Made by a program: the position numbers and the translations under genes. A stretch of DNA of 17,923 nt from positions 1 through 17,923 of the forward strand of contig CAZSTA010000062.1 of the NCBI GenBank assembly GCA_964609495.1, in the 5' to 3' direction. The notes under the pieces were generated by a model. It was given only the letters and a program-made list of their open reading frames with translations. It ran no database searches and was not told the DNA's origin. This document shows positions 7,329-13,586 of the stretch, piece by piece (within the stretch, counting starts at the first letter, position 1; the number at the start of each line of letters is the position of its first letter). This DNA comes from CAZSTA01 sp964609495 [NCBI: uncultured bacterium]. Its GTDB lineage: Bacteria > CAZSTA01.

Positions 7329-7577
7329 ATGAAGATGGCTATGCCCCTAAATATGGTTTCGGCTGGACAAGAGGTGAAGCTGGTAGAAATTCGAGGAGGT
7401 ATGACGATTCGCCGTCGCTTAGCCGATATGGGATTAACCCCGGGAATTAAATTCCGAGTTATCCACAGTGGTTTCCCTGGACCCTTTATCGTGGCGGTGA
7501 TGGATTCGAGGATCATTTTGGGACGAGGGATGACCCGAAAAATTATGGTGGAGGAAGTTAATTCAGCTAAGGATTGA
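7329..7577 (+). CDS. feoA: FeoA family protein (second copy)
   Basis: This 82-residue FeoA-type SH3-like protein is distinct in sequence from the first copy. Typical features are LNMVSAGQEVKLVEIRGG, TIRRRLADMGLTPGIKFRVI, a GPFIVAVMDSRIILGRGM strand pair and a final MVEEV strand. It starts 3 nt after the first feoA stop and ends 14 nt before feoB, so the three are probably translated from one mRNA with coupling. Tandem divergent feoA genes are known in several bacterial lineages. The two may contact different parts of FeoB, but nothing in the sequence separates their roles. Confidence 0.93.
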   Translation: MKMAMPLNMVSAGQEVKLVEIRGGMTIRRRLADMGLTPGIKFRVIHSGFPGPFIVAVMDSRIILGRGMTRKIMVEEVNSAKD

Positions 7578-7591
7578 AAAGGAGGAGTTAA

Positions 7592-9787
7592 ATGGCTGAA
7601 GTTATGACAAAAACTAGGAAGTTGACTATCGCTCTGGCTGGAAATCCCAATTCGGGGAAGACCACGATATTTAACAATATCACCGGCGCTAGGCAACATG
7701 TAGGAAACTGGCCAGGGGTTACGGTCGAGAAGAAAGAAGGTAGATTTAATTATAAAGGACGAAATATCGAAGTAGTTGACTTGCCAGGGACCTATAGCTT
7801 AACCGCCTATTCTATGGAGGAGACCATCGCCCGGGATTTCATTATCGAGGATAAACCTGAAGTGGTGATAGATATCGTTGATGCCTCTAACTTAGAGCGA
7901 AATTTGTATCTAGCTGTCCAGATAAGAGAGCTTACTCCTAATCTGATTATCGCCCTTAATATGAGTGATACGGTGAAGGCTAGAGGCGATAAGATCGATA
8001 CGAGGAGGCTCTCCGAATTGATCGGTGCTCCAGTGGTCCCAACGGTGGGGATCAGGGATAAAGGGACCGAGGAATTGATTGAGGAGGCCATTGATCTAGC
8101 GGAGAATGGCAATAAGTTTGAAAGAGTACTTATCGATTATGGGGAGGAGATCGAGGAGGAGATAAGAAAGATAACGCCTATAATCGAGAGGAACATCAAT
8201 CTGGTAGAGAGATATTCCGCGCGTTGGTTGGCTATTAAGCTCTTGGAGAACGATGCGGATATCGTGGAGAGGGTGCAACAAGATGCCGTCAATAGCGAAG
8301 AGATTATGAAGCAAGTTAGAGCAAGTGCCGAACATCTAAGAAGTATCTTCGGTGAAGATATAGAAACTATCATTGTTGATGGCAGATATGGCCATATAAA
8401 TGGCATGGTTAAGGAGACTTTAAAAAGGCGGAGGGAGGATATCCTAACTACCTCAGATAGGATAGATAAAGTAGTCACCAATAGGATATTGGGGATCCCC
8501 ATATTCCTAGTTATGATGTGGATAGTCTTCAAGATGATTGCCGAGGTTTCCGGCCCTTATCTGGATTGGGTTGATGGAGTGATCGGCGGTCCTATCTCTC
8601 ATTGGGCAGCAGCTATCTTGACTGCAATTAGCGCTCCTGCGTGGCTCTCCTCCTTAGTGCTCGATGGAGTGATCGCCGGAGTTGGTAGCGTTTTAGTCTT
8701 CATCCCCGTCCTCTTCTTCCTCTACTTCTTCATCGCTCTTCTGGAGGACTCCGGATATATGGCAAGAGCGGCTTTTGTGATGGATAGGTTTATGCATTCT
8801 ATAGGATTGCACGGAAAATCCTTTATACCGCTCTTGGTGGGATTCGGTTGCACTGTGCCAGCTATCTATGCCACCCGGACTTTGGAGAATGAGAAAGATC
8901 GCCTTTTAACTGCCTTTTTAACGCCGCTGATGTCCTGTGGAGCTCGTCTTCCGGTCTATATCATATTCGCCGCAGCCTTCTTCCCTCAAAGATCAGGACA
9001 GGTCATCTGGGCAATGTATATCACTGGGATAATATTTGCCATCCTAACAGGTTTGCTCTTCAAGAGAACGCTCTTTGCTAAAAAAGCTGAAGCCCCCTTC
9101 GTTATGGAGCTTCCCCCCTATCGATGGCCCACTCTTAAGAGTCTCTTCATCCATATGTGGGAGAGAAGCAGACTTTTCGTTCGCAAGGCTGGAACTATTA
9201 TTCTGCTCTTCTCCATAATTATCTGGGTCCTGCTCAGCATACCTTGGGGAGTGGAGAATCTAGAAGATAGCATCTTCGGGAAGATGAGCAGCGCGATCGC
9301 TCCTATTTTCAAACCTTTGGGCTTTGGAAATTGGGAGGCTAGCGGGGCGCTGGTAACTGGCCTCGTTGCTAAGGAGGTAGTGATAAGCACGATGGGGCAG
9401 ATCTACGTAGGAGGTGCTGAGGAAGAGGAGGCGGAGCCGACAACCTTTCTCGGAGATATAGGGGAGATAATCTCCACCTTCTTCGTAGCCACCTGGGATA
9501 CGGTAAAGGCGGCTATAAGCATCATTCCGGGAGTCGATCTGATGGGTGGAGAAGAAGAGGAGGAGACGGAGTTGATGACCGCTCTGAAGAATACTTTCAC
9601 TCCTCTCTCAGCAATAGCTTTCATCATCTTTGTCCTCCTCTACGTGCCATGTATGGTCGCAGTAGCTGCTTTCAAATCAGAGTTCGGCTGGAAATGGGCG
9701 TTATTTAACGCAGGCTACCTCTTAGTATTAGCTTGGGTAGTATCCTTCATTGTCTATCAAGGAGGAAGACTAATAGGCTTTGGCTAG
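7592..9787 (+). CDS. feoB: Ferrous iron transporter FeoB
   Basis: This is the 731-residue inner-membrane GTP-dependent Fe(II) importer. The N-terminal G domain shows G1 GNPNSGKT (17-24), switch region NWPGVTVEKKEG, G3 DLPGTYSL and G4 NMSD. A helical regulatory domain follows (about 170-290). The membrane part has about ten hydrophobic segments and two Gate repeats: GFGCTVPAIYATRTLENEKDRL with MSCGARLPVY, and later ALVTGLVAKEVVISTMG with YVPCMVAVAAF. The conserved gate cysteines are present. Two acidic clusters (EEEEAE and EEEEETE) border a soluble segment between membrane helices near the C-terminus. AGGAGG precedes ATG 7592. It is encoded in a Fur-box-controlled operon, and the length is close to the family norm. 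Confidence 0.97.
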   Translation: MAEVMTKTRKLTIALAGNPNSGKTTIFNNITGARQHVGNWPGVTVEKKEGRFNYKGRNIEVVDLPGTYSLTAYSMEETIARDFIIEDKPEVVIDIVDASNLERNLYLAVQIRELTPNLIIALNMSDTVKARGDKIDTRRLSELIGAPVVPTVGIRDKGTEELIEEAIDLAENGNKFERVLIDYGEEIEEEIRKITPIIERNINLVERYSARWLAIKLLENDADIVERVQQDAVNSEEIMKQVRASAEHLRSIFGEDIETIIVDGRYGHINGMVKETLKRRREDILTTSDRIDKVVTNRILGIPIFLVMMWIVFKMIAEVSGPYLDWVDGVIGGPISHWAAAILTAISAPAWLSSLVLDGVIAGVGSVLVFIPVLFFLYFFIALLEDSGYMARAAFVMDRFMHSIGLHGKSFIPLLVGFGCTVPAIYATRTLENEKDRLLTAFLTPLMSCGARLPVYIIFAAAFFPQRSGQVIWAMYITGIIFAILTGLLFKRTLFAKKAEAPFVMELPPYRWPTLKSLFIHMWERSRLFVRKAGTIILLFSIIIWVLLSIPWGVENLEDSIFGKMSSAIAPIFKPLGFGNWEASGALVTGLVAKEVVISTMGQIYVGGAEEEEAEPTTFLGDIGEIISTFFVATWDTVKAAISIIPGVDLMGGEEEEETELMTALKNTFTPLSAIAFIIFVLLYVPCMVAVAAFKSEFGWKWALFNAGYLLVLAWVVSFIVYQGGRLIGFG

Positions 9788-9835
9788 TAGTGATTTACGA
9801 TCAAGTTTTAGTAATTAATACTATTCTCTTCATAA

Positions 9836-9870
9836 GGGGCTGTCGGGTTTGGGCCAGGCCTGGCAGTCCC
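9836..9870 (+). other. GC-rich hairpin between feoB and the feoC-like gene
   Basis: GGGGCTGTC (9836-9844) can pair with GGCAGTCCC (9862-9870) over 9 bp including two G-U pairs, with a 17-nt loop. A perfect 12-nt palindrome GCCAGGCCTGGC (9853-9864) overlaps the loop and 3' arm, so an alternative fold or a DNA-binding site is possible. There is no U-run after it, so it is not a standard terminator. It is much more GC-rich than its surroundings. Confidence 0.45.
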
Positions 9871-9902
9871 TAATAAGATCAAGACTAGGGAGGCTTTGAA
9901 CT

Positions 9903-10148
9903 ATGTTACAGAATATTCTTAGGGAGTTTGGAAGAGAAGTTCCCTTAAGCATAAATCAACTGAGTCAGAAACTTGGAGTAGAGCCAAGTGCTTTGGAAGG
10001 GATGCTTGATTTTCTGGAGAGGAAGAACAAGCTCAAAGTAGTCGCTAATGTGAATCTGGGAAAATGTGCCTCCTGTAAATGTAGTGCTACTTGTATAGTA
10101 GGAGATCTATCAGGATACGGGAAATCTTATGTTCTAGCGAGAGAGTAA
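9903..10148 (+). CDS. FeoC-like winged-helix protein with a cysteine cluster
   Basis: The 81-residue protein has an N-terminal winged-helix pattern (about 1-50: LREFGREVPLSINQLSQKLG, then a second helix ending LERKNKLKVV). It is followed by a cysteine cluster KCASCKCSATC with Cys55, Cys58, Cys60 and Cys64. Both the domain order and the place after feoB match FeoC-like proteins, which are proposed to sense iron or oxygen, possibly through an Fe-S cluster, or to control FeoB stability. Here the spacing is C-x2-C-x-C-x3-C, tighter than in enterobacterial FeoC. GGGAGG precedes the ATG. The 115-nt gap after feoB contains a hairpin, so expression could be tuned apart from feoB. I see no clear terminator after it. 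Confidence 0.8.
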   Translation: MLQNILREFGREVPLSINQLSQKLGVEPSALEGMLDFLERKNKLKVVANVNLGKCASCKCSATCIVGDLSGYGKSYVLARE

Positions 10149-10225
10149 AATTATTAGTGGGGAGACTTCTCTCTTATAAGTATCTGTCCTCAATCTTTTT
10201 TATGCTTGGCAAAATTTCTATTTTG

Positions 10226-10254
10226 TTGACAAATCCTTAATCTTTAGTTATAAT
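10226..10254 (+). promoter_or_regulatory. Consensus sigma70-type promoter of the discoidin-repeat gene
   Basis: TTGACA at 10226-10231 and TATAAT at 10249-10254 are perfect matches 17 nt apart, 38 nt before the start codon. This suggests strong basal transcription separate from feo. I see no recognisable operator. Confidence 0.85.
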
Positions 10255-10292
10255 ATACCAAATTAGTAATATTTTAAGAGAGGTGAACAAAA

Positions 10293-12212
10293 ATGAAAGG
10301 AATTAGATTAAACTATGTCGGTAAATTAACCCTGGTATTAGCTTGGCTATTTCTACTTCTACCTCTTTCTGGAGTTCTAGCCGCAACTGAGGAGGAAAAT
10401 CTGTTGGCTCCTTCCAGAGGAGGTATTCTTTTAAGCTATACCAGTCAATATAATGATAGTGACTGGTCAGCTAAGAATCTGATAGATGGGGGATTACAGC
10501 AGTGGAGTTCTACCGATGCCTCCTTTCCGCAGGAGTTCGTCTTTGCCTTCAAGGATGAGGAAACTAAACTCATAAACAAAGTATCCCTAAATGCGGCTAC
10601 CACGGATACCTCTAAGAATCGCTGGGCGAAGGACTTTGAAGTATTAGTCTCCACCGACAGTTCCAACTCTGGATTCAGATCAGTAGGCACTTTCCAATTG
10701 GAAAACATAGCTGGAGATCAAGTCTTCGAGTTCTATCCAGTAAGAGCTAAATACATTATGCTTAGAATCACCTCAAACTATGGTGCTACAGATTATGTCG
10801 AACTAGGTGAATTCAAAGTCTTTGAAGCTGTGAGGTATATACCACCTAAGAGTGAGAATTTAGTAGCTTCAGATAAGGGAGGCGTTCTCCTAAGTTACAC
10901 CAGTCAATATAATGACAGTAGCTGGGCCGCTAAGAATCTGATAGATGGAGGATTACAGCAGTGGAGTTCTACCGATGCCTCTCTCCCTCAAGAGTTCGTC
11001 TTTGCCTTCCAGGATGAGGAAATTAAGCTCATAGATAGAGTATCCCTAGATGCGGCTACTGTGGAGAGTAAAGATCGCTGGGCGAAGGACTTTGAGGTGT
11101 TAGTCTCCATCATCAGTCCTACATCTGGGTTCAAGTCAGTAGGAACTTTCCAATTAGAGAATATAGCTGGGGATCAAGTCTTTGAATTCTATCCCACAAG
11201 AGCTACCTATGTTATGCTTAGAATCACCTCTAATTATGGCTCTACCTCTTATGTCCAATTAGGCGAATTCAAAGTATTTGAGGCTAGAAGTATTTGGGTA
11301 TCTAAGGATGAGAATTTGGTAGCTTCACATAAGGGAGGCACTGTTCTAAGTTACACCAGTCAATATAATGATAGTAACTGGGCCGCTAAGAATCTGATAG
11401 ATGGAGGTATATATCAATGGAGCTCTGCTAACGCTTCCTTCCCGCAGGAGTTCGTCTTTGCCTTCAAGGATGAGGAAACTAAACTCATAAACAAAGTATC
11501 CCTAAATGCGGCTACCACGGATACCTCTAAGAATCGCTGGGCGAAGGACTTTGAAGTATTAGTCTCCACCGACAGTTCCAACTCTGGATTCAGATCAGTA
11601 GGCACTTTCCAATTGGAAAACATAGCTGGAGATCAAGTCTTCGAGTTCTATCCAGTAAGAGCTAAATACATTATGCTTAGAATCACCTCAAACTATGGTG
11701 CTACAGATTATGTCGAACTAGGTGAATTCAAAGTCTTTGAAGCTGTGAGGTATATACCACCTAAGAGTGAGAATTTAGTAGCTTCAGATAAGGGAGGCGT
11801 TCTCCTAAGTTACACCAGTCAATATAATGACAGTAGCTGGGCCGCTAAGAATCTGATAGATGGAGGATTACAGCAGTGGAGTTCTACCGATGCCTCTCTC
11901 CCTCAAGAGTTCGTCTTTGCCTTCCAGGATGAGGAAATTAAGCTCATAGATAGAGTATCCCTAGATGCGGCTACTGTGGAGAGTAAAGATCGCTGGGCGA
12001 AGGACTTTGAGGTGTTAGTCTCCATCATCAGTCCTACATCTGGGTTCAAGTCAGTAGGAACTTTCCAATTAGAGAATATAGCTGGGGATCAAGTCTTTGA
12101 ATTCTATCCCACAAGAGCTACCTATGTTATGCTTAGAATCACCTCTAATTATGGCTCTACCTCTTATGTCCAACTAGGTGAATTCAAAGTATTTGAGGCA
12201 TCATTCTTCTAA
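10293..12212 (+). CDS. Secreted protein of four discoidin (F5/8 type C)-like repeats
   Basis: The protein has 639 residues. A signal peptide (hydrophobic 11-29, ending SGVLA, likely cut after Ala30) is followed by four modules of about 150 residues starting at residues 35, 188, 340 and 493. Each has ENLxxxxxGGxxLSYTSQYND, W-x-A-K-N-L-I-D-G-G, QEFVFAF, KDFEVLVS, RAxYxMLRITSNYG and a final LGEFKVFEA. This pattern fits galactose-binding-fold F5/8C modules, which usually bind glycans or surfaces. There is no enzyme domain, anchor or cysteine, so a secreted or surface-associated binding protein is inferred. The start follows AGAGAGGTG by 7 nt. Modules 1 and 3, and 2 and 4, are almost identical pairs, with an exact 732-nt duplication. 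The gene is single, with its own promoter and a hairpin after it. Confidence 0.88.
   Translation: MKGIRLNYVGKLTLVLAWLFLLLPLSGVLAATEEENLLAPSRGGILLSYTSQYNDSDWSAKNLIDGGLQQWSSTDASFPQEFVFAFKDEETKLINKVSLNAATTDTSKNRWAKDFEVLVSTDSSNSGFRSVGTFQLENIAGDQVFEFYPVRAKYIMLRITSNYGATDYVELGEFKVFEAVRYIPPKSENLVASDKGGVLLSYTSQYNDSSWAAKNLIDGGLQQWSSTDASLPQEFVFAFQDEEIKLIDRVSLDAATVESKDRWAKDFEVLVSIISPTSGFKSVGTFQLENIAGDQVFEFYPTRATYVMLRITSNYGSTSYVQLGEFKVFEARSIWVSKDENLVASHKGGTVLSYTSQYNDSNWAAKNLIDGGIYQWSSANASFPQEFVFAFKDEETKLINKVSLNAATTDTSKNRWAKDFEVLVSTDSSNSGFRSVGTFQLENIAGDQVFEFYPVRAKYIMLRITSNYGATDYVELGEFKVFEAVRYIPPKSENLVASDKGGVLLSYTSQYNDSSWAAKNLIDGGLQQWSSTDASLPQEFVFAFQDEEIKLIDRVSLDAATVESKDRWAKDFEVLVSIISPTSGFKSVGTFQLENIAGDQVFEFYPTRATYVMLRITSNYGSTSYVQLGEFKVFEASFF
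10527..11258 (+). repeat. Copy 1 of a 732-nt identical direct repeat
   Basis: This block runs from within module 1 to near the end of module 2 of the discoidin-repeat gene. It matches 11442-12173 with no difference seen by eye, at a period of 915 nt (305 codons, in frame). The match breaks off abruptly at both ends: T/C upstream at 10526/11441 and T/C at 11259/12174. Confidence 0.9.
11442..12173 (+). repeat. Copy 2 of the 732-nt identical direct repeat
   Basis: This second copy runs from within module 3 to near the end of module 4. The sequence just before it (11310-11441) differs clearly from module 1, and the sequence after it (CAACTAGGTGAATTC) resembles the end of modules 1 and 3 (AACTAGGTGAATTC) more than module 2. 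Identity at synonymous positions inside the block against divergence outside points to a recent event. Confidence 0.9.
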
Positions 12213-12286
12213 TGCCTTCAAAATAACAGCAAGCAATGCTGGATAATAAGAAACTACTTTTGATCTCCACTATTGATTAGATACTG

Positions 12287-12322
12287 AATAGAGGGAATCT
12301 ACAAGGATAGATTTCCTCTATT
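12287..12322 (+). terminator. Hairpin after the discoidin-repeat gene, likely terminator
   Basis: AATAGAGGGAATCT (12287-12300) pairs with AGATTTCCTCTATT (12309-12322) over 14 positions with one G-U pair and an 8-nt loop. The T-tract that follows is short (TTTGTTATG, counting from the arm), so termination may be incomplete. The rest of the 271-nt gap up to 12483 holds only the next promoter and ribosome site. Confidence 0.6.
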
Positions 12323-12383
12323 TGTTATGACCCCCAAGCACTTCTTCATAATCCATTTATATACTTATACTTCCACAAAAAAT

Positions 12384-12412
12384 TTGATTATAAATGCTTA
12401 ATATGGTATAAT
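12384..12412 (+). promoter_or_regulatory. Sigma70-type promoter for the M42 peptidase/foldase operon
   Basis: TTGATT (12384-12389), a 17-nt spacer and TATAAT (12407-12412), with an extended -10 TGG as in the feo promoter. It lies about 70 nt upstream of the peptidase start. Confidence 0.7.
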
Positions 12413-12483
12413 ACTAATCGAGCAAAGATTTTCGAGGCAGATACAATTTATTATCATCCATGTAAAGTTGGGAGGATATATTA

Positions 12484-13557
12484 ATGGACGAAACCGCAAA
12501 GATGCTGAAAGAGATTGCCGAGGCAGGAGGAATTCCCGGATACGAGGAGGAGATTCGAGCTATTATCAGAAAGTATATGGAGCCTCTATGCGAGATCAGT
12601 CAAGATAGATTGGGAAGTATCATTTGCACTAAAAGAGGAACAGATGATAGACCTAGAATTATGCTTGCCGGTCATATGGACGAGATCGGATTCATAGTGA
12701 AGTTGATCACTAAGGAAGGCTTTATTCGCTTTACTCCTCTAGGTGGGTGGTGGGATCAAGTTGTTCTGGCTCAAAGGGTTGTGATCAAGAGCAGGAAAGG
12801 GGATATATTAGGTGTTACTGGTTCGAAGCCACCTCATCTATTAACCGAGGAGGAGCGGAAAAAGGTCTTAGAGAAGAAAGATATGTTCATTGATATCGGG
12901 GGAAGTAGCAAGGAGGAAGTTGAAGAGGAGTTCGGAGTGAGACCAGGCGATCCGATAATCCCTATATGCCCCTTTACCGTTATGAGGAATGAGAGACTCT
13001 ATATGGCAAAAGCTTGGGATGATAGAGTGGGTTGTGGCGTATTCATAAGCGTTATTCAGAAGCTTAAGGGTATTGAACATCCCAATACCGTCTTAGGTGT
13101 GGGAACTGTCCAGGAGGAGGTAGGTCTAAGAGGGGCTAGAACTAGTGCCTTTGCTGTCGAACCTGATGTAGGAATAGTTCTCGAGTCTGGAATCGCTGGA
13201 GATACACCCGGGATAAAAGAGGAGGAGGCGACTGATAAGTTGGGCAAGGGTCCCGCGCTGCTCGTCTATGATGGATCGATGATTCCTAATCTGAAGCTTC
13301 GCGACCTTTTCATAGATACTGCGAAGGAGAACGATATACCTCTTCAATTCTCCGTAATAGAAAGAGGAGGAACCGATGGAGGTAATATTCATCTGAACGC
13401 TAGAGGAGTCCCTTGCGTAGTGATCGGGGTTCCAGCTCGCTATATCCACAGCCATTGTGGAGTGATCAATCGAGACGATTATGATAATGCGGTTAAGTTA
13501 GTGGTAGAAGTGGTGAAGAAATTGGATGCCGAAAAGGCGGAAGAACTTACCCAATAA
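12484..13557 (+). CDS. M42 family metallopeptidase (glutamyl/leucyl aminopeptidase-like)
   Basis: This is a 357-residue cytosolic aminopeptidase of the M42 family, which normally forms dodecameric tetrahedral particles that degrade peptides released by proteases. Two-metal site motifs are all present: AGHMDEIGF (His64, Asp66), AWDDRVG (Asp179), the catalytic pair QEEVG (Glu211, Glu212), ESGIAGDTPG (Glu234 in the place often held by Asp) and YIHSHCG (His322). The GGTDGG segment of the family is also visible. Some relatives were named endoglucanases, but no cellulase motif is present. GGGAGG precedes ATG 12484. The gene is followed after 29 nt by the parvulin foldase, probably on the same mRNA. 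The precise N-terminal residue preference cannot be read from the sequence. Confidence 0.94.
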   Translation: MDETAKMLKEIAEAGGIPGYEEEIRAIIRKYMEPLCEISQDRLGSIICTKRGTDDRPRIMLAGHMDEIGFIVKLITKEGFIRFTPLGGWWDQVVLAQRVVIKSRKGDILGVTGSKPPHLLTEEERKKVLEKKDMFIDIGGSSKEEVEEEFGVRPGDPIIPICPFTVMRNERLYMAKAWDDRVGCGVFISVIQKLKGIEHPNTVLGVGTVQEEVGLRGARTSAFAVEPDVGIVLESGIAGDTPGIKEEEATDKLGKGPALLVYDGSMIPNLKLRDLFIDTAKENDIPLQFSVIERGGTDGGNIHLNARGVPCVVIGVPARYIHSHCGVINRDDYDNAVKLVVEVVKKLDAEKAEELTQ

Positions 13558-13586
13558 AGTATTGAAACCATAGGAGAGGAGAAAAT

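Noticed and set aside
8137-8532. Long antisense open frames within feoB
   Set aside because: They mirror the codon structure of feoB, lack ribosome sites, and their translations resemble no known protein.
10140-10174. AGAGAG/CTCTCT pairing after the feoC-like gene as a terminator
   Set aside because: The stem is only 6 bp with a 23-nt loop and no T-tract directly after it; random pairing is likely.
10395-12209. Regular repeats suggesting a CRISPR or minisatellite array
   Set aside because: The period is about 456-459 nt, in frame, inside one ORF, and encodes protein domains.
12227-12241. Small stem CAGCA/TGCTG just after the discoidin-repeat gene as a terminator
   Set aside because: The stem is only 5 bp with no T-run, and the 14-bp hairpin at 12287-12322 is much stronger.
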